NCBI GenBank assembly: GCA_905250125.1
Contig: CAJNOL010001050.1
Span: forward strand, 1-64,000
Direction: 5' to 3'
Length of the DNA stretch: 64,000 nucleotides
Source of the DNA: Rotaria sordida
Taxonomy: Eukaryota > Rotifera > Eurotatoria > Philodinida > Philodinidae
Below the pieces are notes generated by a model. The model had not been told where the DNA came from. It did not search any database and saw only the letters and a program-made list of their open reading frames with translations. A program made the translations under genes and the position numbers. Below, piece after piece: positions 25,001 through 35,142 of this stretch. Numbering within the stretch: the stretch's first letter is position 1; the number at the start of each line of letters is the position of its first letter.

Positions 25001-25695
25001 CCTCATGGTTAGTCTTTGTGTATAGGGAGCTCAAGAATTCTGCATCAGACTGGCTTTGTATCCAAAGCTAAAGCTAATACTAGTTGCAGGGGTAATGAAT
25101 CTGCTACTAGGCAGCACCCTATACAGCAAAGTAGCTGAAAGGTAGAGACATTCTTCTTCATATAATATGTCCAAGTGTTTACTTTAGAATGTTTTCCAGA
25201 ATTTGTATTTTTAGTTGATAAAACTTTTGTTTGTTCATTATCATTTGTCTTTTCATTTGTTCGACAATTGCCTTCTTTAAAGTCATAGATCTTTTTAAAT
25301 GATTGATTATTTGAATTAATTTTTAATTGTTGATTCCAATATGATTCAGTTAATTCATTATCATTCAATGGTTTATATAAAATAAAATCTGTATTATTCA
25401 ATTCATTATGACTAACATTTAGTTCAATAAGATTTGTATAATTAGAAACAAATATGGGCATTTGTATAAGATAATTATGACTAAGTGAAATACCATTAAT
25501 TAATTGATTATCAGAAATATCATTAATAATATAAGGTTGTCTTAAACATCGATCAAGATTAAGAAAATTAATTTCACGACCATCATTTCGATAAAAAGAT
25601 AAATAATCATTTAATTCAAGAATATTATCAATAGAGTTTATTTGTTGTTTATTAGTTTCGAATGTATCGCCAATTGTCATAGATTGTGTTTCCAT
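19038..25695 (-). CDS. LRRD1: LRRD1-like leucine-rich repeat and death-domain protein
   Basis: Three exons (25183-25695, 22426-23647, 19038-19879) join in frame to 858 residues, almost the length of human LRRD1 (860). Exon 1 starts at ATG 25695 and contains the first leucine-rich repeats (NLIELNVSHNEL). Exon 2 and half of exon 3 form a long array of 22-24-residue repeats, such as LHTLNLSHNYLTELPSNIGY. The last 110 or so residues lose the repeat and read IENLLIRLKLSKNDMNHFRN, then LLNIWKEKRGTLANSDALYK, a death-domain pattern. Both introns are exceptionally long (about 1.5 and 2.5 kb) and full of repeats. Death domains mediate homotypic interactions in apoptotic or innate signalling; the actual role of LRRD1 is unknown to me. 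An apparent extension of exon 1 past its GTAAAC donor is SINE sequence, not protein. Confidence 0.75.
20670..22270. mobile_element. Possible foldback element E in LRRD1 intron 2
   Basis: The right end (reverse-complemented) reads CGCTAGGGAACTGTCGG, then GAGCTCAGATCCGGGTTCG. On the left, at about 20674, GAGCTCATTGGGTCTGGATC and a following GAAAATTTTGGAC match it. Pairing further in is weak by eye, so limits and unity are uncertain. The GGGAAC end resembles elements A, C and G. The rest of this 2.5 kb intron holds nothing I can name. Confidence 0.35.
23960..24370. mobile_element. Foldback element F in LRRD1 intron 1
   Basis: Arms pair around a centre near 24150. Examples are ATAATTTTGCTGGATTTTTA on the left against ATAATCTTGCTGGATTTTCA (reverse complement of the right arm), and inside, ATAAAAGTTTCAGTCAATAT against TTAAAAGTCTCAGTGAAAAT. 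Ends are not defined. Confidence 0.55.
24830..25160 (+). mobile_element. tRNA-like SINE, copy 1 (long form)
   Basis: This patch is GC-richer than its surroundings and lies in LRRD1 intron 1, antisense to the gene. It shares blocks in the same order with a second copy at 40877-41022. The first, GTACCAACAACCATGGAATG, is followed by GAACAAGTCACTA; the other copy has GTACCACCAGCCATGAAATG and GCAAGTCACTA. The last block, GCAGCACCCTATACAGCAA, runs to ATTCTTCT; the other copy has GCAGTACTATATACTGCAA. This copy has about 150 extra bases in the middle. Confidence 0.6.
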
Positions 25696-26914
25696 TTGTT
25701 TTATTATTCGAATGTTTCAACAATTCATATGTATTATTTTATTATTCCATCAATAGTAAAATACAATTCTCTTTTTTTTCGTTTTTTTTTATATATAAAA
25801 GATTGAAGAAACCTTATCGACTTTGGCGCATTGATTTATTTCTTCATTAGATTTGATCGAATACAAGGAGAAATCTTAGGGATGAAATTTTTTTTTCTTC
25901 ATTTTTAAGAAAGTAAAAAAAAAAAAGAAATCTTATCGTTAAAGAGCTTCGAAGAGGCTACGGAAAGAAATATATTCCATTGGTGGAAAAAAATCTATTC
26001 ATTATCATTTCATATTTTTTAGCAAATTAAGTCCTATTTATGGTAAAACATAAAGAGCAAAAATTGAAGAGAAATTTATAGAAGAATCTCGATGAATTTC
26101 ATAAGAAAATAAAGATTTTTTTCAAGGTAAGTTTCGATTTTAGATGAAAATAGGATTTATTATGAATTCTATTTCATATTTTTAAAAATATTTCAACTAA
26201 CACTAAATGAATTCGAACATTTAACAGTAGTTGATTCACTTGCATCAATATATAAACATTAAGACAAATACAAAATTAATTTTAAATATTTTTCTAGAAA
26301 GAAAAAAAACCTAATTATATTGTTTATCAGAGACAATTTGAATCATCACAAATGTTTGAAATCGATACAACTGATCTTAGTAATTGTTCTGATGAAATAG
26401 TACATTCATGTAATCAAGTACATATAACAACTTTTATTGCAAAACATATATTTAAATGAATTGTACATGACTTGAATGTATATTCTTAGCTCAATATTTG
26501 TTATACTTAAATGAAATGTCCTACAATAGAATTCTATAATATTAGCTTAATCAATTAGATATAACTACTTCTCTTATGATAAAGAATATCAATGTGACGT
26601 AAAACTAAAGACGATAATTTTAAGTTTATGTTAATGTACAATATCCTCAAATAACATATAAAACATTTCTTTTATGTTCAAAGAGATTTAACACGTGTGT
26701 CGATTTCGTTTTGTATTTCAAACTTAATCAAAGACCTTTTCGTATTCTATTTTCTTTCTTTTTTTTTTGTTCTCTTTCTTACGACATACAACACTTGTAT
26801 GAAATACGAGCAATGAGAAATGTTATGATGAGAAGAAGAATGATGGTAATTGAATAAATCGGTACTAGTTCTCCTTATCGTAATACTGTAAAATCAAATA
26901 ATAAATCATTTCAT
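25696..26914. other. Divergent spacer between LRRD1 and the Cys-rich gene
   Basis: The two flanking genes point away from each other, so their promoters lie here. Most of it is AT-rich. The exception is a possible isolated terminal exon at 26298-26459 (listed separately). A donor-like AAG|GTAAGT occurs at about 26127, but no open frame leads into it. Confidence 0.45.
26298..26459 (+). pseudogene. Possible orphan terminal exon (53 codons)
   Basis: After a good acceptor (ATTTTTCTAG), a frame stays open for 53 codons to a TGA. It starts KEKKPNYIVYQRQFESSQMF and ends FIAKHIFK. Its codon use looks like that of neighbouring genes, and Ser, Thr, Asp and Cys are spread as in real protein. No upstream exon could be found. 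It may be the remnant of a lost gene, a chance frame, or the end of a gene with tiny exons. Confidence 0.28.
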
Positions 26915-28123
26915 ATGCTTATTATGCAGCTATTTTTTGTTTTGTGTATATTGTTTGTTCGTCAAATAACGAGCGAAAATATTCATGAAGAATTATTGTT
27001 CAAATGGAATGATACGTAAGTTAATATTACTATTGCAAATATATTATATTATATTCTTTCTCTTTTTTTTTCTTTCATATTTAGAACATCAACAATGGAA
27101 GAAGATTTAGAATTAACAACTCCATTTTTTCTTAATTTCAATTTAACTAATGATACAACAGATGATTTCATATCTGAAATTGATACATCACAACCAGTTA
27201 GACGTGTTTTACGTGAAATCTTTCGTACATATGAACCATATTGTTGGCGTCATTCATATGGTCGTGGTGTTGGTCGTCCTTTACATGCATGTCCTGATTA
27301 TGCACCTGAACAAGATGGTCTTCTTTGTTATCCAATATGTCGTGATGGTTATAATGGTGTTGGTCCTGTATGTTGGGAAAAATGTAATAATTTAACATCT
27401 GTAGGTTTTGCTTGTTTGGATATTCGTCAATCATTACGTTCATGTCCTTGGTATGATAAATGTGGTATATTTACACGTTCATGTTCATCATGTCCAACAA
27501 ATTATACAAATTTTGGTTGTTTATGTGGACAATTTTATATTCGTCATAGTTATGGTCGAGGTATTGGTACACCACTTATATGTTCAAATTCTTATGAACA
27601 AGATGGCGGTTTATGTTATGATAAATGTAATAATAAATATAATGGTGTTGGTCCTGTTTGTTGGCAATATTGTCCAATAACTCAACCAGTTCCTTGTTTA
27701 GCTGGTTGTTCAATGACAAAACAAGATTGTAGACAAGCTATTATAAATATGATTCAATCTGTAGTTGGTGCATCTGTAACAATTTTAAATGTTCTTATTG
27801 GTATACCATTAGTTGATCTAACAACATTTGATATTCTTGCTAATGCTGCTAAAGGTGATTGGATATTAGTTGCAAAAGATATGTCACATTTAGCAAAAAA
27901 ATTAACTGATAAACTTTTACCAGATTTAGCAAAGAAATTTCTTGATTGGTCATTAAAAACAATTGAATCAGCAACAAAAAATGCAAGTGTTGCTATAACA
28001 GCAACTGCTTTTAAAGATAAAAAATCATTATTACCATTTTTACAACGTTTTCGATTAGATTCAATTAATTCAGCTTTTAATCATGGAAAATGTGATCTAC
28101 GTGATGATATCTTTGAATATTAA
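26915..28123 (+). CDS. Secreted cysteine-rich protein with two SYGRG/GPVCW repeats
   Basis: Two exons (26915-27015, 27085-28123) give 379 residues. The first ATG opens a typical signal peptide (MLIMQLFFVLCILFVRQITS), so the product should enter the secretory route. After an acidic, Asn/Thr-rich stretch come two copies of a Cys-rich module of about 45 residues. Copy 1 runs RHSYGRGVGRPLHACPDY, then EQDGLLCYPICRDGYNGVGP and VCW. Copy 2 runs RHSYGRGIGTPLICSNSYEQ, then DGGLCYDKCNNKYNGVGPVC and W. A Cys-rich linker (SCSSCPTNYTNFGCLC) lies between them. The C-terminal 150 residues lack cysteine, except near the end, and are helical and amphipathic, with a hydrophobic stretch VVGASVTILNVLIGIPLV. I recall similar SYGRG...CY..C..GY.GVGPVCW modules in protist and microbial proteins of unknown role. 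The function is unknown. Confidence 0.8.
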
Positions 28124-28870
28124 GAATATTTTAATTGTTTAATGTAATTCGTAAAAAAAAAACAAAAAAAGTTTTGTTTTTTGTTTTTTATTTTTAGTTT
28201 CTTTTGATTATTCAAGTAGAAGATAAAGAAAAATTTCTTGTCTTTTATTCTTTTTTAATCTATCATAATTTCTTTCAAGATTTTCATAGAATATGAGTCT
28301 TTTATTCTTAGATGATTTATAATCATAAATTCTTTTAATCAAACATTACATATACATTTTCATAGCATTAATCATGTCATAATGAAATCCATTAGAACAA
28401 CCTTCACACATTCTTTATTATTCAGTGCAAATCGATAGTTATTCTGATCTTTGCTTTTTTTTTTTTGCATATCGTAATCTGATAATTCGATCGTGAGAAA
28501 ATGAATTTCAACAGAATTTGAATTTCATGATCATAGTTTGTCTTGATGTCATCATATTGCATTTGTACTTATGACATAAGCAATCAAACAAATTTTTCAA
28601 TAAAATATTTCTCAAGCAAACACTAGAGGATTGCTATTATGAATACAAAAAAAAAAAGGATGAAATTTTCAGTGAAATTCTATTTCATAATTACTAATCT
28701 TGTTAAATTCTTTTATGGAAAACATCTGACGACATAAAAGAAAAGAAAAAGATACGTGCATTTTGCAAATGAGCCGCTGTTCCATTCATAGTTTACATAT
28801 ATAAAAATACATCACGTGCTAAACTACTCAAATTAATTGCGTCTATTCAAAAAGATAGAGACCATCTATA

Positions 28871-28960
28871 CAGGACGTTCAGGGAAGTTAGTCAAAATCG
28901 GATATTTCCAAATAGTGGAAAGGAAACTCAAAAAAGACGATTTTTACCTGGACGTCTTGT
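28871..28960. mobile_element. Short TA-flanked MITE (Tc1/mariner-type ends)
   Basis: Inverted ends CAGGACGTTCAGG (left) and CAAGACGTCCAGG (right, reverse-complemented) match at 11 of 13 positions. Both are flanked by TA, the usual Tc1/mariner target. The 90-base body pairs further inward (GTCAAAATCG against GTAAAAATCG). It is far too short to encode a transposase. Confidence 0.55.
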
Positions 28961-30644
28961 ATGAATGGCTTCATATTGAATTGTTGCTAATTAAATAAAG
29001 AATTTCTCAACAATTGTTATAATGATTAATGTAATTCCATAAAACTTTTATTTTCAGAATTAGTCGATAATTTATAATCAAGTACAAGAATTTCATTAGT
29101 TAGATTCAACTAATAAAGAACTGTATGATAGATTGATTACATCTAATATTTTTTTATGAAAAATGTTTCTATTCATAGATTTTATATAGATTAATATTTC
29201 TGATCAAAAGCAAAATTCTCAGGTTACAAATTCTTTTTTTTTTTGTGTTGACTTGTACGCAAAATGATCACAGCTATTTTTATTTCTGTCATTTGGTACA
29301 TTAAATAACCATTAAATCATTTATCATATACTAATGTCATCACGTTTTATTTCCTAAATCGATTACTTAAATTAGGTTAATCGATGACATTTAAATACTT
29401 TATTTCATGTACTTTACCCTTTATTGCCGACATTACAAAATAAATAAAGTATCTTTTTCTTTTTCTTGTTACATTTCTAAGCAATAAGGAAAAACTTGAA
29501 AGTAAATCAGCTTAAAAATACTGTTCAAATTAAATCTTTGTCTATAAATATCAATGATTTTAATCTTCTTTATTTATTATCGAACTTATTAAAGTACAAT
29601 GAATAACAAATGACAGTGATCAAAATCCAGATAAAAGTATATACAATCTATCAATATGATAAAATGTAGGTTGTTCTTTTTTTTTTTGTTGAAAAGTATT
29701 ATCTATTATTAGAATAATTAATGAACTATTTTTAATCAATGTAAAAATAATCGTTAATTATTTAGATTCAAACAATACTTTTTCACTAAAAAAAAGATTA
29801 GTTCTTTTTTTTATGTATTTTATATTCTTTGTTGGATTGTTATGGATTTTTCTATTATTTATTTCTTTTTCAAAAGTATTATAGTGTGTTTATTTTATAA
29901 CTTACTATTTATGAATTCTTCTTCTTCTTCGTTTTTTTCTTGATATGTAAAAGAAATAATATGCTTAGTTTTAGTATAACGATGATTTCAACTACTGTTA
30001 AATTACATATACATAATTTGTTGTTAGTCATATATTTATTATTTAATAAAAAAAGAAAAATATATATTTGCAAATTTAGTTCAATACAAAAATTAACCTT
30101 GCATATCTTTTTTTTATAACAATACAAGTGATATAGAACTTTGATCTTTTAATACATATATATATATACACACACACATAGTATTCTTATTCTTCTAAAA
30201 AGTTTCATAATAAAGTGAGGTATCATTAGGAAGATTGTATAATACCATTATTTTCTTGCTTGATTTGTACTGTTTATAGAATTATTTGTCATGTTGTTAA
30301 ATATTTTTATCTCTCATACCAAACCAATCGTACCGAAAGTAAATATTATTATCGGTTAAACATGATGCATTATAAAATATTATGCCATCAAAATATCTTT
30401 AAAATAGTGTAAATCATATATGATAGATTGTTAATATTAGGTTGATTAAGGTAAATTTTTTCTTTTGTCATATAATGTACTTTAATTTCATGGATCATTG
30501 CTATATATTTTGTGAAGATGTAGCGATAGGTAAAGATTAATGGTAGATGATTGTTGATCCGCTTGATTTTTCTTTTCTTTAATACCTGTAATCAATCACA
30601 CGAAATGCGAAAAAAACCAGAGAATAAGAAACATTGATATGCAT

Positions 30645-30665
30645 ACACACACACACACACACACG
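30645..30665. repeat. (CA)n microsatellite
   Basis: An uninterrupted CA dinucleotide run of about ten units in the 3' flank of the EF-hand gene. Confidence 0.85.
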
Positions 30666-30954
30666 TACACGCCTATATAATTATGAAGAAAGATTTTCGA
30701 TGTTTGAAGAATTTGAGATGGGAAGAAGAAAGATGGATTACATCCGGTATAAAGAACTGTTCTACCAAACGCAAAAATAATTAAAACATAAACATATTAC
30801 AAAGCATTAGACAAACTATCACAAAGGACATTGACAATAATAATAAGAAAATAATAAGAATAACAAAACGAAACACGACAAGAATTATTCATTTATCTGC
30901 TCGTATGCATGAAAAAATGAATGTTTTTTTTCTTTCCTTTTTTTTTTAAAATAT

Positions 30955-30983
30955 TGTTGTTGTTGTTGTTGTTGTTGTTGTTT
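30955..30983. repeat. (TTG)n microsatellite at EF-hand gene 3' end
   Basis: About nine TTG units (CAA on the gene strand) begin directly after the EF-hand stop codon region, so they would lie in the 3' UTR. Confidence 0.85.
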
Positions 30984-30984
30984 T

Positions 30985-31716
30985 CTAAAAAGCATTACAT
31001 AAGAGTGCAAATTCACTCTTATCTAAAAGTCCATCACCATTTTTATCGGCAACACTTATCATTTCATCAATATCTTGTTTAGATAGTTTTTCTCCAGTTA
31101 AACGTTTCATTACTTTACGTAATTCTTTTGGTTCAATATAACCATTTTTATCTAAATCATAACAATTAAATAATGTTTCAACATCAAGTTGCATTTTTGG
31201 TAATGATAAAGAATTTGTTTCTTGTGAAAATGATGAATGACTTGTTGTTGTTGTTGTTGGTTCTCTTGTATCTGGAGTTTGTAAATTTAATTTTGATTCA
31301 AGAAATGTTACAAATTCTTCATAACTTAATGTACGTTTATTACCATTTTGATTAGCTTCAGCAAACATTTGTTTAATAAAACGTTTATCAACTGTTTTAT
31401 AACCTAAATCATGCATAACTGATTTAAATTCTTTAATACTTAATTTTCCATCACGATTTTTATCAAAATAAGCAAATGCTTTTCGTACATCAAGTTGTGG
31501 TGTTATACGAGAATATGATGGTGTAGAATTTAAACGAAATTTATTTGATGAATATGAATCATTATGTATTATATGTTGAGATGTTGTTGATGTTGTTGAT
31601 GCTAATCGACTACGATTAGTTTGTGATAAAGAAGGTTCAGGCATAAGTGGAAGTTCTTCAATTGCACCATGAACAGCTGATGCAAGTGTTGGTACTATTT
31701 GACACTTGCTAAACAT
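30985..31716 (-). CDS. Four-EF-hand calcium-binding protein with N-terminal extension
   Basis: A single exon of 243 residues. The first 75 residues are Ser/Thr-rich and carry no motif. Four EF-hands follow. Hand 1, DKNRDGKLSIKEF, is canonical. Hand 2, NQNGNKRTLSYEEF, has a disturbed loop and probably does not bind calcium. Hands 3, DLDKNGYIEPKEL, and 4, DKNGDGLLDKSEF, are canonical. A Thr/Ser linker of about 30 residues separates the two pairs, unlike calmodulin's short helix. It belongs to the calmodulin/troponin C superfamily and is most likely a cytosolic calcium sensor; no partner can be named. Lack of introns stands out here, although an upstream 5'-UTR intron is possible. Its upstream flank is a 5 kb gene-free block with several CRE-like sites. 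Confidence 0.85.
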   Translation of the reverse strand: MFSKCQIVPTLASAVHGAIEELPLMPEPSLSQTNRSRLASTTSTTSQHIIHNDSYSSNKFRLNSTPSYSRITPQLDVRKAFAYFDKNRDGKLSIKEFKSVMHDLGYKTVDKRFIKQMFAEANQNGNKRTLSYEEFVTFLESKLNLQTPDTREPTTTTTSHSSFSQETNSLSLPKMQLDVETLFNCYDLDKNGYIEPKELRKVMKRLTGEKLSKQDIDEMISVADKNGDGLLDKSEFALLCNAF

Positions 31717-32813
31717 TCTTATAGATATTATAAATGAACTTTTTTTTTTTTTTTCTTTATATTATATTATTATTCAATCTAAAATTTAAATTGCAAAAAT
31801 CTATTTGAATCGTTTTATGCACTCGAATATAAGAAAAGCAAAAAGATACGAGAATGTTTTTTTACGTTTGATAATTTTTTTGTACGTGTCAATCATACGG
31901 CATATCATCAGGTTGATATAACAGAGTAGTGAATCGGTCTCGCTGAAAAAACATGTGAGTTTTTTTTCTTTTTTTTTCGTTTTTTTGCTTTCTGTACTGA
32001 CGGTAACAGCCGGTCAGGCTAAAAAATATATACATAAATAAAAATCCTTGGATAATATCAACGTCTTTTTAACTAAATGAAATCTGTTTGTTCTATATAA
32101 TAAACAAGTACTATTGTAATACAAATAATTGAATGAAAAAAATGATACATATGCACATGGAATAAACAACAAAAAAAAAATCATGTAAAAATATATTTCG
32201 TATTGTTTCTTTTCTGAATAACATCGACTAAGAAAGTACAAGTAAAACAAATATAACATATTAGATCAAAGTAGTCAACCATCCGCAAAGCCGCTCTAAT
32301 AATTACATACGTTAATTTACCTTGACAAGGGGTTGAAAAATAAAGAACCGTTTATCCTACTCGTATTCGTCTTATGACTGTTGTTTATTAATCTAACGCT
32401 TAATTGACGAGAAGAACACACATTCATCTGTTTTTTTTTCTTTTTTTTCTCTCCTCCCATTTTCCTGTCGATTATCACATAGAAATGATTAATTTTTTTT
32501 TCCTGTATCACACATACAAACAAATATCTTTATAAGTGAAAAAGAACATAGCATAAAAAGAAAATAAAAATACACCTAGATTTTCCTCGCTTCATTAAAC
32601 CAGAACTTACAGTATAAATGTCGCAAAGGTCGTTTTATCAAGCTTAATAGTACCTGATAGTCATGAATGATCCGGAAGAATAGTCATGAAAATGAAGGGA
32701 AAAAAAAACGGGTAACAACGAATATATAAACAAATGACCGGTGAAGAAAACGACGACGAAAAGAAAGAAAGAAAAGCAAGACAATACGACGAATAGTTCA
32801 AGACAAGCATAAT

Positions 32814-32821
32814 TGACGTCA
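32814..32821. promoter_or_regulatory. CRE-like site TGACGTCA
   Basis: A perfect palindromic cAMP-response element core about 1.1 kb upstream of the EF-hand start codon. It is one of a group of three or four in this block. Confidence 0.4.
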
Positions 32822-34538
32822 TTGTTTTTCTCTTCCATTCTTTCCTTTTTTTTTCCTTCTATCTAGTTCACCATTGTCGTCACAACAGCAATACGAAAAC
32901 AAATAGTCATAGTATGTTTAGAAACGAATATATACAAAAGATAGCTGACTAACACTAATGAAAAAATGATCGTTTGTTTTTCATATGATTCATTATAATA
33001 GAAGTTAATGACATGAAAATCTTATTTTTAAATTATACACTATTTTAGTCATTTCTTTTTTTTTTTTCTGTACTCTATGTAAAAAACTATTTTCGTATAT
33101 ATACAAATATGAAAAGAAAAATATTTTGCATAAGAAAAAATGTTTGTCAATAAATTCTTCCTTGACTAAAACTACATATGAAAAAAAAAAAAAAGAACCA
33201 ATAGATATTTTCAAGGATAAATCAATGAGTTATCAAGTAAAAATACTTGAAATAATTGATCATATCAATTCTTGATTTGAACTTACTTTAAACTCATCAT
33301 ATCAATGAAATAAGGTGTGTATACGTGCATGTCTCACTCTTTTTTTTTTGCTTGCTTATTATCAACACATGCGAATTGCAACTATAATATTAATAAACGT
33401 ATACATAACATAAACTGAAATGAAAATTCTTCGGTCATATACACATACTCACTATTAATAGTGGAATTATTCCTTTTTCCTTTCTTCCTTCTTCCTTTCT
33501 TTTCTGCTTGTTGATTTTGACAAATAATGAAAGAGTATTTATAGAGATTTTCTTTCCCAATATAATGTTTACTATACTTTTTTTCTTATCGTATAATTTA
33601 ATTTTCTTTTTTCTCCAATTTAAACATTCTCGTTAAAATATATCAGGTTTATAATAGACTTTAGACATCTTGAGGTGAAATTAAATACATTTCTCTATTC
33701 ATGCTTACCTTCTTGCCAAGTATAACTTGTCTTTGCTTCCTACTACCTTGCCCTATAAAGTTCGAACTCTAATCATCCGTTTACTTCATATGTGGTTGTA
33801 TGTCTACAGCTGTTCTTACTGCGGTATGTGAAGTAGAGAAAGGCATAGCGACTACACGATGAAGAAAAAAAGTCCGAGGACAAGAATAGCATGCGCAAGC
33901 TTCACATATGCGCATACACAATAAGAAAAAAAAAAGAAACAACAATGATTCTTTACTGTCGCGTCTTTTTTTTTTGTGCGTTTTGAAAAGCGTCTTCAAC
34001 AGTGGATGACACGCGAACAAGGCAAACAATAATGAGAAGAAAAAAACGTGATAGGATTGAAGAATGTCAACAGTACAAGATAATTCAATCTCTTGACATT
34101 GACCTGGAAAGACTAAATATGAAATAATTGGAATTATTCTTCGTTTTTATCTTCTACATTTTCAACATAAGAAAAAAAAGAAAATGAACCTCTCGAATAA
34201 ATGTTATTTTTATCCTATATATATTTCTCTTAATATAATCTTAAAGAGCACTTGGTATTTTTAAGGCCTAGATCTCTATCTTCTTGAACACGTTACCGGA
34301 AATAAAAATGAGTAACAACAGTAAGTAGAGTATAAGCGGCACTATCGGTCGATTGATTATTCTCGTTCAATTTTCATTTTTGATTATATATATATATTGC
34401 CGATCGTTCGATTGCCCGTCGGCAAGTAGTTCAACAATCAGTTCCATAATACATATATATATTTCTAGCAGAAGAAAACGTTTTATTTTTTACTTTAAAT
34501 TGATGATTGCTTTTGAGAATTTTTCTTCATCTCGACCA

Positions 34539-34546
34539 TGACGTCA
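34539..34546. promoter_or_regulatory. CRE-like site TGACGTCA
   Basis: Second perfect CRE core in the block upstream of the EF-hand gene. Confidence 0.4.
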
Positions 34547-35081
34547 AATAGAAGTATACTGATGATAGATTCGTGTAGTTAAGAACGGAAATAGAAAATA
34601 AGAAAACAATTTTCTTCTACTCAAGTATTCATCGTTCGCATGATAAATCTCTCCTTACTAATCAAGACTATACTATAAGAAAAATATGATTGAAAAAAAA
34701 ATGCGCATATACACAAAAGCTAAATGCAATCTGATCATACCAAGAGGAAATACTTAGATTGAATAAATCGTCTGACATCATTAGACAAATATCTCTAGAA
34801 AAGCTTAAAACGGAAATAATAATGATCTGTTTTATGTATACTCAATATCTTTGCTAATTCGGTCATAGTAAATTCCTTTATCTTTTCTAGAAAGATAATA
34901 GTCTCATATATATATATATTATATATATACATATCAGTATAAGAATGCTTCTTTGGCTAAGATAGATAAGAAGTGTAGGAAGAGCGATGGAAAAAAATTT
35001 TTTTTTTGTCAACAGATAACTTACGTAATAATAGTGAAATGATCGTTGTTGACATTGACTAACAGTATAGTTGACACATAT

Positions 35082-35142
35082 TGACGTCATAGATGATTCC
35101 TCTTTCTTCCGTTTATTGATAATGCTTTAGCAATCGACGTCA
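35082..35142. promoter_or_regulatory. Paired CRE-like sites
   Basis: A perfect TGACGTCA at 35082-35089 and a one-base variant CGACGTCA at 35135-35142, 45 bases apart. Confidence 0.4.

Larger units (their letters stand above)
28124..30984. other. Long gene-free spacer
   Basis: The Cys-rich gene and the EF-hand gene converge here, so it mainly holds their 3' flanks. It contains one small TA-flanked MITE (28871-28960), a TATATA/CACACA run near 30155-30178 and simple repeats near the EF-hand stop. No exon series was found; the frame at 29909-30127 is low-complexity and not credible. Confidence 0.5.

Noticed and set aside
25045-25182. Extension of LRRD1 exon 1 to a stop at 25045
   Set aside because: The same situation: the frame runs past a GTAAAC donor into SINE sequence. 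Joining to 23647 keeps the frame and continues the leucine-rich repeats.
27150-27680. Alternative frames over the Cys-rich gene
   Set aside because: They are Val/His/Met-rich shadows of biased codon use; the main frame has signal peptide, module repeats and a clean splice.
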